A DNA stretch of 64,000 nucleotides, taken from a virus. Below the pieces are notes generated by a model that saw only the letters and a list, made by a program, of their open reading frames with translations, was not told the DNA's origin and did not search any database. The stretch's first letter is position 1, and the number at the start of each line of letters is the position of its first letter. The stretch lies in the IMG/VR virus record IMGVR_UViG_3300043399_000446, positions 1-64,000 of that record, one strand, 5' to 3'. The position numbers were made by a program, and so were the translations under genes. Positions 14,074-22,663 of the stretch are shown here, in pieces.

Positions 14074-16070
14074 TAGTCTGCTCTAATTGTTATGTCTCGC
14101 ATAGATAGTGAACCAAATATATCAGGCCTATCTTGTTGCGCCTGTCTATAAGCATCTTCTTGTGATGATGCTCTAACCATTATTTCTGCTCCAGGTCTTG
14201 CTGTAGGACTTACTCTATATAACTTTTCTTCAGATTGTTCAAAGGGCCTAATTAGTTTTGCTGTAGCTTTACCTTGTGATATTAAAGTTTGACCTGCTTC
14301 TTGTGGCATACCATATTCACTAAAAGCTTTTGCAAACGCTTCTTCTTTAGAACTTGCTGCAACTTCAATACCGTAATTACCAAAATTAACTTGCCACCAA
14401 TATTTACCTGTGGGTTTATTAGCAGTTTGATCTTTTTGATACTGACGCTGTGTTTGTATATTTTTAATAAAACTCTTTAGTGCCGATTGTGGCAACATAC
14501 CAGCACTATATTGAGCAAAAATTGCTATTGGATCATCATTAGATTTAGGTTGTAATAATTGATATAGCTTTTTCAAATATTCTTTACGATATGCCTGCGT
14601 ATCCATAGAAGCATCCAATGCTACTACAAATCGTAATAGTGTATTTGTTAGTTTGTTTATATCTTCGTTTAACCAATCGCCACCAGGACTACGAAACTCA
14701 ACATATCCTTCTTTAGGATTAATACTGGTATATTTACCGAATCCATCGCTGCTTGCTATTGCTCTTGATGCTATGGCGCCTAATCCTTTACGCATTTCAT
14801 CCATCAACTTTTGAGCGGAGTCGGGATAGTACCTTACTTGATCTTTAATTTTATCTAATGCGCTTTTTGTATAAGTATTAGCTTCGCGACCAAATTGTTC
14901 TAAAACATAATTATCGCCAAGTAATAATGCTAACTTTACAAAATCCATAAAAGCAACATTTTTACCTGGTATACTAATATTCATGTGTAAACCAGTTGAT
15001 TGATTGGTATATGCGCCACGTTGTTTAGCCCATGCTATAGTTTTCTTCAAATCACTTATCATTTCATCAATGGGCATCGGTGGACTTACAAATTCTAATC
15101 CACTGTCGTTGGCATCGTCTCCATCTATACTGCTATCAGGCTCTAAAACATATTTGTTAGGATCGCGTTTTGCGCCATGATATCTACCACTGACATTTAT
15201 ACCTTTACCTATCATATTGCTAAAATCTTCACCTACATCTTCAACTGACATTCCTCCGCCACTTGTTTCTGTATAATAGGGCCAAGCTACATAATTAGAA
15301 TAAGTCTGATAAACATCACTCATCCAACGTAGACCTTCGTCTTCAAAGAAATCGCTTTGGTCTGGTAAGTCAGAACTATCCATCCATCTATCGTAAGCGT
15401 TTTGGTATAAATCTCCCTGCTCATCCCATTCATTATCAACAAACTCATCAAACATTTCTTTGACGCGCTGTTTGACTTCATCACTGTCGGGATCTAAACC
15501 TAATTCTTCTGCTGCACTTTCTTGAGCTTCAGCAAAATCAAATTCATCTCCCATTTCTTCACGAAAAAACTCATCTTTTTCATCTTGCCACAATTCGCTT
15601 TGTTTTTCACTGGCCCATTCGTAGTAAGCTTCTTGTATTTTTTCTATCAATCTATCAACATCTCTACGACTGTTCCAATCACCATCAGCAAAAAAATCTT
15701 GAATGCCCTCAAAACTGCTTACTCTATCGTCGCTGCTAAAGTCTTGTTCTAATTCAGGTTCTTCGTCACCTTGAGTGTTTGGTACAACCATTTCAAATTC
15801 CATACCGGCTACTGCACCTGTATCTGCTGCTAATTTACGCAGATTACTTGGGCTCATATCTATTTCGTATAATGCCTCTTCTTCTAGTGGATGTAGTTTG
15901 GCTCCTGTAACCTGCTGTAGTAAGTCCCATGCCGCTTTCTTATCAGTAGAAAGCAAAAATTTCATTCTAACTTTTTCTTCAGGTGTGGCTACTTTTTGAA
16001 ACTTTACAAGTTCCATCATGCCAATATTATCTGGATAGGATAGTTCTTTTATGAATTGATTTGCTCTCAT
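14073..16070 (-). CDS. amidoligase-like protein with capsid-tag N-terminus
   Basis: 665 residues. N-terminal tag MRANQFIKE (I-x-E site). From about residue 88 the protein shows amidoligase (GCS/COOH-NH2 ligase fold) signs: a GMEFEMVVP strand, an acidic insertion of about 170 residues, GLEFVSPPMPIDEM, a GAYTNQSTGLHMNIS segment, a helical FVKLALLLGDNYVLEQFGR part and YVEFRSPGGDWL. Members of this fold make amide bonds between carboxylates and amines, for example on peptides. The C-terminal 120 residues contain two short repeats (EEAFAKAFSEYG and EDAYRQAQQDRP), each before a strand. It is the largest gene of the tagged cassette. The family call is by motif only. Confidence 0.65.
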   Translation of the reverse strand: MRANQFIKELSYPDNIGMMELVKFQKVATPEEKVRMKFLLSTDKKAAWDLLQQVTGAKLHPLEEEALYEIDMSPSNLRKLAADTGAVAGMEFEMVVPNTQGDEEPELEQDFSSDDRVSSFEGIQDFFADGDWNSRRDVDRLIEKIQEAYYEWASEKQSELWQDEKDEFFREEMGDEFDFAEAQESAAEELGLDPDSDEVKQRVKEMFDEFVDNEWDEQGDLYQNAYDRWMDSSDLPDQSDFFEDEGLRWMSDVYQTYSNYVAWPYYTETSGGGMSVEDVGEDFSNMIGKGINVSGRYHGAKRDPNKYVLEPDSSIDGDDANDSGLEFVSPPMPIDEMISDLKKTIAWAKQRGAYTNQSTGLHMNISIPGKNVAFMDFVKLALLLGDNYVLEQFGREANTYTKSALDKIKDQVRYYPDSAQKLMDEMRKGLGAIASRAIASSDGFGKYTSINPKEGYVEFRSPGGDWLNEDINKLTNTLLRFVVALDASMDTQAYRKEYLKKLYQLLQPKSNDDPIAIFAQYSAGMLPQSALKSFIKNIQTQRQYQKDQTANKPTGKYWWQVNFGNYGIEVAASSKEEAFAKAFSEYGMPQEAGQTLISQGKATAKLIRPFEQSEEKLYRVSPTARPGAEIMVRASSQEDAYRQAQQDRPDIFGSLSMRDITIRAD

Positions 16071-16078
16071 TTTTTCAC

Positions 16079-16762
16079 TTATAACTTATAATATTGATTC
16101 ATCACGTTGCTATTGAAGCCAACATCAATGATAACTGGTTTTCCTTGATATATACCCCAATTAACGGCTCTTCTAAAGTCACCTAATTCAACGTCAAACG
16201 AATTATTTAAATCTGCTAATGTATTAGCATAATCTGTCATTGTATCTATTTGTTCTTCTGATACATTGCGCTGACGAAGGAATGAAACAAAACTTTCATA
16301 GTTACCTGTATAACTCTTTTTACCTGTGATAGCCCAAGCCATGTTTACTAACTGCGACAAGTTATCACAGCCCATAATCTGGCACAATTGCTTCTCAGTT
16401 GCTTTTGTGGCCATTTCAGTATGAACCCAAGTAGGTTCACGATTCTGTTCGTCATAATCAATAATAGGTATCAATATACCTAGCTGACTTGCGTAACCAT
16501 CACTTAATATGTCTGCTTCTACACTATTCTGTGCTAGACCTTTTTGATTCTTAGCAATCTTTAGTACAGTAGGACGACCTTGATATTCAATGACTGTGGC
16601 AACACGGCTAGAACCAGCGCCTAATTTCTTGGCTCTTTCTAATGCATAAGCAAGTCTTGACTTGAATGTAGTTCCTTGTTGACGCATTTGAACAGGGTCC
16701 CAATCCGCAGGAAGAGGAGCTTCGTCAACAATAGCTTCTTTTAAAAATTCGTGGGCTCTCAT
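16079..16762 (-). CDS. kinase-fold protein with capsid-tag N-terminus
   Basis: 227 residues. The tag MRAHEFLKE has the L-x-E site. Kinase-fold landmarks: G-loop-like GAGSSR (48-53), VLKIA with K68, a helix glutamate E82, then VELGDFRRAVNWG (D195, N201) as catalytic loop and IIDVGF (D213) as the DFG counterpart. All key residues for ATP and metal are present, so it may be active. Its ATG overlaps the Dps-like stop (ATGA), so it is coupled to it. It shares the fold, but little sequence, with the protein at 12950-13636. Delivery into the host with the DNA is inference from the tag. Confidence 0.7.
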   Translation of the reverse strand: MRAHEFLKEAIVDEAPLPADWDPVQMRQQGTTFKSRLAYALERAKKLGAGSSRVATVIEYQGRPTVLKIAKNQKGLAQNSVEADILSDGYASQLGILIPIIDYDEQNREPTWVHTEMATKATEKQLCQIMGCDNLSQLVNMAWAITGKKSYTGNYESFVSFLRQRNVSEEQIDTMTDYANTLADLNNSFDVELGDFRRAVNWGIYQGKPVIIDVGFNSNVMNQYYKL

Positions 16763-17199
16763 GCTCTTTGTTTTTTAAGTAATGATTTTAATTGCCACTG
16801 CCATTTAGCATGTGCGTCAATTCTGCCAGCTATGTAATCAGCTATACCTTGCTCATCTGCTTCTTCAGCCAAATGAAAAGTTTGACGTAATAGTTCTATT
16901 AGTTTTTGATTATCTTCTGTTAACTCAGCTATCATTAACTCAGCGCGGGGAATTTTTACTTGATCTTGTATAATAGATAACTCGCCAAATCTAGTTAAAC
17001 TTCCTGGAGTATAACTATCTAATGTGCGAATTTTTTCTGCTGTTTCATCAATTGATTCAAAAACTTCTGTGTATATATCACCAAAGAATTCATGTAATTG
17101 TACAAAGTCTGGACCCTCGACGTTCCAGTGAAATGAATGTGTTTTAAGATAAAAGCAAAAACTGCTTGCTAAGTAAACTTTTAAACTATCAGATAGCAT
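16759..17199 (-). CDS. dps: Dps-like ferritin-fold protein
   Basis: 146 residues, the usual Dps size. The signature H24-WNVEGPDFVQL-H36-E followed by D51-ETAE55-KIR matches the Dps inter-subunit ferroxidase site with correct spacing. The acidic ligand expected four residues after the second His is Gly40, with Asp41 next to it, so iron oxidation may be altered. There is no basic N-terminal tail for DNA binding. Dps stores iron and protects DNA from peroxide. It is first in a unit with the two kinase-fold genes, the amidoligase-like gene and the nuclease. A GATAAATA octamer at 17223 and a weak GGGAT ribosome site precede it. Confidence 0.88.
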   Translation of the reverse strand: MLSDSLKVYLASSFCFYLKTHSFHWNVEGPDFVQLHEFFGDIYTEVFESIDETAEKIRTLDSYTPGSLTRFGELSIIQDQVKIPRAELMIAELTEDNQKLIELLRQTFHLAEEADEQGIADYIAGRIDAHAKWQWQLKSLLKKQRA

Positions 17200-17222
17200 A
17201 ATAAAAATCCCAAGTATTATAT

Positions 17223-17230
17223 TATTTATC
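17223..17230 (-). promoter_or_regulatory. late promoter of the Dps-led cassette
   Basis: GATAAATA on the minus strand, 23 bases before the Dps ATG. A TATAAT-like string follows at once, but no -35 box is visible. Confidence 0.6.
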
Positions 17231-17298
17231 TTAAAACAGAATACTTGATGCTTATCTGTAACCTTTAAAATTTACGTAAAAATCTATTACACTATCAG

Positions 17299-17523
17299 TC
17301 ATTTCTTTCTCCCTTGACAATGTGCGCGCTGTGAAAACCCTTTAGGATTTTTGCAGTTAATAGAGCGTTTATACTTAGCACTCCATTTCTCATCTAATAC
17401 ATCTTCTTCAGTCAAATCGCCTGTTCTGCGCTGACCTTTTTTGATGAATGGTTGATTTTCCTGCTCCCAAGTTTCAGGATAATTCATACCTAAACTTTCT
17501 TTGATAAATTCTTTGGCTCTCAT
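17299..17523 (-). CDS. small tagged protein with conserved basic C-terminus
   Basis: 74 residues. The tag MRAKEFIKE carries an I-x-E site. The C-terminal part, WSAKYKRSINCKNPKGFSQ then RAHCQGRKK, is a basic module with two cysteines that I recognise from many T4-like environmental phages, usually at the end of tagged proteins. It overlaps the stop of the upstream gene (ATGA at 17520-17523). Function unknown. Confidence 0.75.
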   Translation of the reverse strand: MRAKEFIKESLGMNYPETWEQENQPFIKKGQRRTGDLTEEDVLDEKWSAKYKRSINCKNPKGFSQRAHCQGRKK

Positions 17524-18509
17524 TTTACACTTGTTAAACTTATTCTGTATTGTTTACCGTGACTATCTTTTACGATGAGGCCTCCATTTTCAATCTTAAC
17601 AACAGTAACCGTACCTAACAGTCCATGTGTTACTTGTTTACCTGGAACAAGATTGCTGACATCAATATTCTTAGAACTCATACTTTCTTCAACATCTTGT
17701 TCATTTTGAATGCCACGCATGATTGCACTTTCGCTTTTTGTGCCCCAGTTCTTAGCACCTTTCTTGCGACATTTTACTAATGCACCTGAAGCATATGCTG
17801 ATGGCCAAACTTTGTATCTGCTCTTTACTTTATAATAGCAGGCGTCTTTTTTCTCCATCATTAATGCTTCGCTAAACATTGGACCTGCACAATGTGGGCA
17901 TTTTTCTTCTTTTATATCTTGCTCATCTAAAACATCACGGTAAAGTTCTAACCTACGCTTTTCAGTATCCAATCTTCTTTGTATATCTTCACGATCAATA
18001 TAAGGGTTAGGATCTTTTAGTTCAGATTCTAGACGTTTAATTACAGCTATTATTGCTTCAGCTTCTTTTTTTGCTCTTGCTTGTTTAGTTAATCCTTCCT
18101 CTACAGTTTCATCAGTTTTCTTTTTACAACTACCTGGCGCACCTGCTGGCACACCTTGAACTCTTGTATAGCCAGACCAACATTTTAGTTCGTCAAGTTG
18201 TTCTTCCGATATACCTTCGTTTGATTTCTTTTTAGTAGCGACATTGATCGCTTTGCCACTACGCTCTGGATTAGGATCTTCTCTGCGCTTGCGGGCTGCT
18301 GCACTAGCACGACCTTTCTTACCTAAAGAGTGTGCTTTACTCTGTGGCAAACATTTTGGTTTACCTTCACTATCATCTCCTCTAGCACAATCTCCTCGGA
18401 TCTTTCCATCAGGACCAAATCTTACCCATTTTTCTTTAAACCATTTACGTAAATCTTCGTTGATAGAATTTTCGGTACTTTTGACTAGGCCTTCAAATAT
18501 CTTACTCAT
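17520..18509 (-). CDS. modular basic phage protein (DUF6321-like module)
   Basis: 329 residues from the ATG at 18509, which has AAGGA nine bases upstream and begins five bases after the previous stop. Modules: residues 20-90 hold the LRKWFKEKWVRFGPDGKIRG and CLPQSKAHSLGKKGRASAAA blocks of a small conserved phage domain. A linker with a CWSGYTRV block follows. A helical charged part leads to CPHCAGPMFSE, and then a MEKKDACYYKVKSRYKVWP block ends with GALVKCRKKGAKNWG. The last 50 residues look like a small beta domain (LVPGKQVTHGLLGTVTVVKI). Several L-x-E and I-x-E sites lie in the linkers. Function unknown. Confidence 0.75.
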   Translation of the reverse strand: MSKIFEGLVKSTENSINEDLRKWFKEKWVRFGPDGKIRGDCARGDDSEGKPKCLPQSKAHSLGKKGRASAAARKRREDPNPERSGKAINVATKKKSNEGISEEQLDELKCWSGYTRVQGVPAGAPGSCKKKTDETVEEGLTKQARAKKEAEAIIAVIKRLESELKDPNPYIDREDIQRRLDTEKRRLELYRDVLDEQDIKEEKCPHCAGPMFSEALMMEKKDACYYKVKSRYKVWPSAYASGALVKCRKKGAKNWGTKSESAIMRGIQNEQDVEESMSSKNIDVSNLVPGKQVTHGLLGTVTVVKIENGGLIVKDSHGKQYRISLTSVK

Positions 18510-18513
18510 TGTA

Positions 18514-19692
18514 TTAATCCTTTTTCTTTTCGGGAAGACCTTTATGTTTTGTAGCAGCATATTCGTGACCTGCTTTTTTGCTCATACCTTTAGCCACTTT
18601 AGCTACCTCCTTGCTTGCTGGCTTCTCACCTTTTTGTGCAGCATGGACCATTCCCATAAATCTTTGTTGTGCTTTACTTACTGCTTTTTCTGCCACAATA
18701 TCAATCTTGGGTTTAATTTGATTTGATGTAGTTTCTTTATCAATAGTGCTATAAATTTTTGCTACACGTTCACCTTTAAAATCTATAGGTGTTTGTTGTT
18801 CTTTGGCTTTGTGGGCAGCAACCATTTTTTTAAACTGAGTATTTTTTAACATTTTTACAAATTTTCGGGGATCCATCAAAATCTGTAAAAAATCATCTTT
18901 TCTATCAGTTGACCTATATAGTTCCTGTATTGCCTTTGCTGCTGCGGACGTTACCGGTCCAGCCACACCACCTATATTAATTTCAATTGATTTATTAGAT
19001 TTTGCAGCGTTAAATATTTTATCTAAAATTTCATTAGCTTTTATGGAGGGACCTGGTTCTACTGTATGTGCTTCATATTGAGGTCCACCTGCAATAACTC
19101 CTGCACCTGTAACAGCCTCTCTGGCCATAGTTTTATGCTCAAGATATTCGCGAATAGTGTTTAGATAATCGTTTGCTTTTATAATCTTTTCTTGTACCCA
19201 GCCTTCTAAACCTTCTTCTTCGCTGATTTCAGAAATCAATTCATAAACTTTTTTAGCATTCTTTGCTGCTTGAAATAGATCACTACGCGCCATTTCTACT
19301 TCGTGGTCAGTGCGATCTTTGTCATGTGGTATAAATCCTGATTTTAATTTGCGACCTATTCCTGGCACTAAAATCAAATCATCTTCTTCTAACTTAGCTT
19401 CATCTACTTTTGTAGTATCCTGTTGAGGTTTACTTTTCATTAAAGCACGCATTTCTTGTTTAGTTTTGCCATATTTCTTTTTGAATTCTTCATCAGACAT
19501 TCCATCTTTGCCTGAACTAAGATCCATTTGTAATTCCTTGACTCTACCTTCAGAGATGCTATTAGCGTATTTTTTATTTGTTTTTTTACCGGTAAGTAGA
19601 TTACCGCCTTTACGACTTTGTTTGAATAAGGGAGTGGCTACTGTAGCAACGCTACCTGATGTCGTAGTTTCTACAATTTGAGTGATTTTCAT
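18514..19692 (-). CDS. modular phage protein with DUF3008-like C-terminus
   Basis: 392 residues. The N-terminus MKITQIVE resembles a short tag with an I-x-E-like site (I-V-E). Residues about 120-190 contain the HDKDRTDHEVEMARSDLFQA helix-rich domain conserved in T4-like marine phages. The last 55 residues (SKAQQRFMGMVHAAQKGE, then KGMSKKAGHEYAATKHKGLP) match the small DUF3008 family, which normally stands alone. The centre is low-complexity and rich in Lys and Glu. A GATAAATA octamer at 19721 precedes it. It leads the cassette that runs down to 17299. Confidence 0.75.
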   Translation of the reverse strand: MKITQIVETTTSGSVATVATPLFKQSRKGGNLLTGKKTNKKYANSISEGRVKELQMDLSSGKDGMSDEEFKKKYGKTKQEMRALMKSKPQQDTTKVDEAKLEEDDLILVPGIGRKLKSGFIPHDKDRTDHEVEMARSDLFQAAKNAKKVYELISEISEEEGLEGWVQEKIIKANDYLNTIREYLEHKTMAREAVTGAGVIAGGPQYEAHTVEPGPSIKANEILDKIFNAAKSNKSIEINIGGVAGPVTSAAAKAIQELYRSTDRKDDFLQILMDPRKFVKMLKNTQFKKMVAAHKAKEQQTPIDFKGERVAKIYSTIDKETTSNQIKPKIDIVAEKAVSKAQQRFMGMVHAAQKGEKPASKEVAKVAKGMSKKAGHEYAATKHKGLPEKKKD

Positions 19693-19720
19693 GATTGATA
19701 CCTATTAATAGCTATTATAC

Positions 19721-19728
19721 TATTTATC
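19721..19728 (-). promoter_or_regulatory. late promoter
   Basis: GATAAATA on the minus strand, 28 bases before the ATG at 19692. Confidence 0.55.
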
Positions 19729-19761
19729 TGTACCAATCATGAATTGTATTTTGAAAATAAA

Positions 19762-21150
19762 TTATCCAGCAATATCTTGTGCGTTATTGGGGAATGAGCG
19801 GCCTTCTCCCCAAATAATTTTTACTGCACCATCGGCGCCGGGTGCTGCCAATCCGGTATTATTATCATATGATCCGCCCCCACCCCCTCCAGGCCAACCA
19901 CCATTTCCTCCTTTAGATCCTGAAGTTGTTAGACCATTACCTACCGATCCTGCTTGGGCGGGATAACCTGAACTGAATATTGTGGTTCCACCGCCACCGC
20001 CACCTGTTATATCACTTTGACCTGTACCACCATTACCACCACCATTGTTACCTGATCCAGCAGAGAATTGTGCGCCACCACCGCCACCTGATCCTGTACC
20101 CACTCCATTTAATCCTGTACTATATAATAGCCCCGAAATAGATCCTGAACCGTTACCACCTACACCATCGTAACCGCCCGCACCACCTCCACCTCCACCA
20201 CCATTATAGCCAGCCCCTCCACCACCACCATTACCTCCACCTGTAGTTACCCCTTCAGGTGTGCTAGTAAATGAGAAGGTTCCTCCTGTGGCTCCTGGAT
20301 TATTAGAATACGGTGCTCCACCCTGACCACCACCTGCATTAATCACAAAAGATCCTATGGTTATTGTGGTATTAGCACCGCTTTGGGCTCTGGCACCTTT
20401 ACCGTTGCCATTAGTTCCACCTGCTCCAACTACAATTGTATAAGATGTTCCAGGTGTGACTGCAATATCATTGGCATAAGCCAATGCGGCGCCACCTCCA
20501 CCTCCGCCACCACCATCACCTGAATTTCCGTCATCGCCGCAACCGCCTCCACCAATAGCAACTACGCATATGCTAGTAACGCCTTCAGGGGCAGTCCATG
20601 AGTAAGTTCCTGCAGTACTATAAATTTGTTGGGGTCCTTCAATAGGAGGAGGAACTGGTGTTGGTCCTGAAAAAATAATAGGTAATTGTTGTACAGTATT
20701 GTCTGTAAATATACCATAATTTACATTACCTTGTACTGTAATTGGTAAATTAGCAAATTCAGTATCAGTAAATATACCGTAATTTACATTACCTTGTATT
20801 GTTATTGGAAGATTAGCAAATTCAGTATCAGTAAATACATTTATATTAGGCAAACTAAAATTAGATGATATATCTTCATTAATAGTACCTACAGCAAATA
20901 TACTTAATCCACCACCTTGAAATGATACTGTTACATCTTCATTAATAGCACCTGCTGCAAATATACTTAGACCACTACTTTGAAATGAAACTAAAACATT
21001 TTCATTAATAGCACCAGGTACGAATAAGCTTGGATTTCCCGCAAAGCTTATAGATATTTCAGCATCTTCATTTGGACCAATGAAAACACCTGTAGGTTCG
21101 CTGGTTATAGTAATATTTTCTAAAAAAATATTATCAAAAATTAATGGCAT
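19762..21150 (-). CDS. glycine-rich tail fibre adhesin
   Basis: 462 residues. Residues 1-165 hold imperfect repeats (AGAINENVLVSFQSSGLSIF and VGTINEDI, then two copies of FTDTEFANLPIT-QGNVNYGI). From about residue 180 a STAGTYSWTAPEGVTSI strand opens a long glycine-rich part (GGGGGG runs) as in T2 gp38-type adhesins and environmental phage fibre tips, where polyglycine helices carry specificity loops. It overlaps the start of the next structural gene by one base. Probable host-recognition protein. The C-rich (plus strand) triplet repeats at 19850-20550 are coding, not a separate repeat element. Confidence 0.8.
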   Translation of the reverse strand: MPLIFDNIFLENITITSEPTGVFIGPNEDAEISISFAGNPSLFVPGAINENVLVSFQSSGLSIFAAGAINEDVTVSFQGGGLSIFAVGTINEDISSNFSLPNINVFTDTEFANLPITIQGNVNYGIFTDTEFANLPITVQGNVNYGIFTDNTVQQLPIIFSGPTPVPPPIEGPQQIYSTAGTYSWTAPEGVTSICVVAIGGGGCGDDGNSGDGGGGGGGGAALAYANDIAVTPGTSYTIVVGAGGTNGNGKGARAQSGANTTITIGSFVINAGGGQGGAPYSNNPGATGGTFSFTSTPEGVTTGGGNGGGGGAGYNGGGGGGGAGGYDGVGGNGSGSISGLLYSTGLNGVGTGSGGGGGAQFSAGSGNNGGGNGGTGQSDITGGGGGGTTIFSSGYPAQAGSVGNGLTTSGSKGGNGGWPGGGGGGSYDNNTGLAAPGADGAVKIIWGEGRSFPNNAQDIAG

Positions 21151-21716
21151 TAAAATGTCCTATTTTGTGGGAAGTTAATATAAAATCCCGCAGATTGATA
21201 GTTTGCTCCTGAAACTATATCGGTATTAGGAATTTCTAAATCTGCACCTGAGCCTGTTGCGCCCACAGAACCTAGTAATGCGCCTCTAATTGTTAAACTA
21301 TTACTAGTACCTGTGCCAAATCCTCTGCCATAAGCTAAAAACCAAGTAGCTGTTCCTGATCCTACAGCCGCCGTCACCGTCAAACATTTACCTATGAGCC
21401 ACCTAACTTTTTGATTCACGATGCCCATATTTTCAACAGCCCGTGAATTATCTAATAAAACAAACTGAATTAGTAAATCAGATGACCTTGTAGATAAATC
21501 AGTAAAACTAGGAAAAGTTGCAGGAGTACCTTTATAAATATTTATTCTAGGAGATGGGGGAACATTGTTTGCTGCGGCACCCACAAACCCTCCAAAAGGG
21601 TATAAATTGTCGTATCCGCTACCACCTGATGTTAATCCCACAAATGCAGGTTGGTCAAAGCCCCCCACATAAACTATATTTTGTGCTATTTGGCTTGACA
21701 TTCTTAATGTTGGCAT
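21150..21716 (-). CDS. structural-type protein, copy A1 of a duplicated pair
   Basis: 188 residues, Gly/Ser/Thr-rich beta-type sequence. Residues 58-188 are clearly related to the protein at 22141-22650: both have IYKGT-ATFP, STR-SDLLI-F, IGKC-TVT, GALLGSVG or GAMIGTVG, then GSGADLEI and DIVSG-YQS. Probably a small tail-fibre or decoration protein. No known domain. Confidence 0.7.
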   Translation of the reverse strand: MPTLRMSSQIAQNIVYVGGFDQPAFVGLTSGGSGYDNLYPFGGFVGAAANNVPPSPRINIYKGTPATFPSFTDLSTRSSDLLIQFVLLDNSRAVENMGIVNQKVRWLIGKCLTVTAAVGSGTATWFLAYGRGFGTGTSNSLTIRGALLGSVGATGSGADLEIPNTDIVSGANYQSAGFYINFPQNRTF

Positions 21717-21727
21717 GTTATGACTCC

Positions 21728-22123
21728 TTAAATTACAGTTAAGTTCATGGTAACCGATACTATTTGTCCTGTTGTAGGAGTCATTGTACTGACTACCACC
21801 ATACCAGTACCACCTGATACGGAAATAGAATCACATACTATAACACTATTTCCATTTGACAGTGACCACCAAGAAATATTTCCTCCCGCAGTTGCAGCTT
21901 GTGAAATATTTCCTCCCGTTATAGAAATTGTAGTATTAGCTCTAGTATATGTTAAACCTGTATACGATAAAATATTTCCCGCTGGTAAATTAGCTGTAGC
22001 TTCAATGGGTATAGTGGGAAAAGCCACTGAGTCTGGGTAAATCCTTAAAGTTGCTGATCCTAAAGAATTCAACATACTTTGTGCCACACCCTGTGTTGAA
22101 AATGTATTTATTTGAAATGACAT
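21728..22123 (-). CDS. structural-type protein, copy B1 of a duplicated pair
   Basis: 131 residues, beta-type and rich in Thr, Ser and Gly. It is related to the protein at 22664-23098 through LRIYPDSVAFP, ITGGN, SWW and TPTTGQIVSVTMNL segments. Unknown function, probably virion-associated. Confidence 0.7.
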   Translation of the reverse strand: MSFQINTFSTQGVAQSMLNSLGSATLRIYPDSVAFPTIPIEATANLPAGNILSYTGLTYTRANTTISITGGNISQAATAGGNISWWSLSNGNSVIVCDSISVSGGTGMVVVSTMTPTTGQIVSVTMNLTVI

Positions 22124-22140
22124 TATATATCCTTATATAT

Positions 22141-22650
22141 TTAAACATCCCAGCCTTGTGGGAGTGAAATTAGCATGCCTGTTGATTGATAAGATTGTCC
22201 TGAAACAATATCTACATTGGCTATTTCTAAATCAGCACCTGAACCTAATGTACCTACGGTTCCTATCATTGCACCTTTGTCAGTCATAGAGGTTGTGCCT
22301 GAACGGCATAATATGAACCAAGCAGCAGTACCTGATGCTGATGCTGTGGTTACAGTTTGACATTTGCCAATTACATATTGTAAGTTTGTTCCACTATATC
22401 CTAAATTCTGATATTGACTAGATGTTGGTATAGTAAATGTAATTAATAAATCACTAGCTCTAGTTGATCTATCAGTAAGTGCAGGAAAAGTTGCAGCCGT
22501 ACCTTTATATATTAGTAATAAACTCACACTTGATGTACCAGAACCACTTATTATACTTGCAGAGGTAGATGAACCACTAGTTAATATTCCATTAGTGGAG
22601 TCATCTATCATGATATTTGCAGTCCCATTGGGAATATATAAATTTGCCAT
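22141..22650 (-). CDS. structural-type protein, copy A2 of a duplicated pair
   Basis: 169 residues, paralogue of 21150-21716 (shared GSGADLEI and DIVSG motifs). The N-terminal 45 residues differ, so the conserved part is the C-terminal beta domain. Probably virion-associated. Confidence 0.7.
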   Translation of the reverse strand: MANLYIPNGTANIMIDDSTNGILTSGSSTSASIISGSGTSSVSLLLIYKGTAATFPALTDRSTRASDLLITFTIPTSSQYQNLGYSGTNLQYVIGKCQTVTTASASGTAAWFILCRSGTTSMTDKGAMIGTVGTLGSGADLEIANVDIVSGQSYQSTGMLISLPQGWDV

Positions 22651-22663
22651 AATATAATTTACC

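Noticed and set aside
19850-20560. Triplet-like CCACCACC repeats as a separate repeat element
   Set aside because: They encode the polyglycine part of the adhesin in frame on the minus strand.
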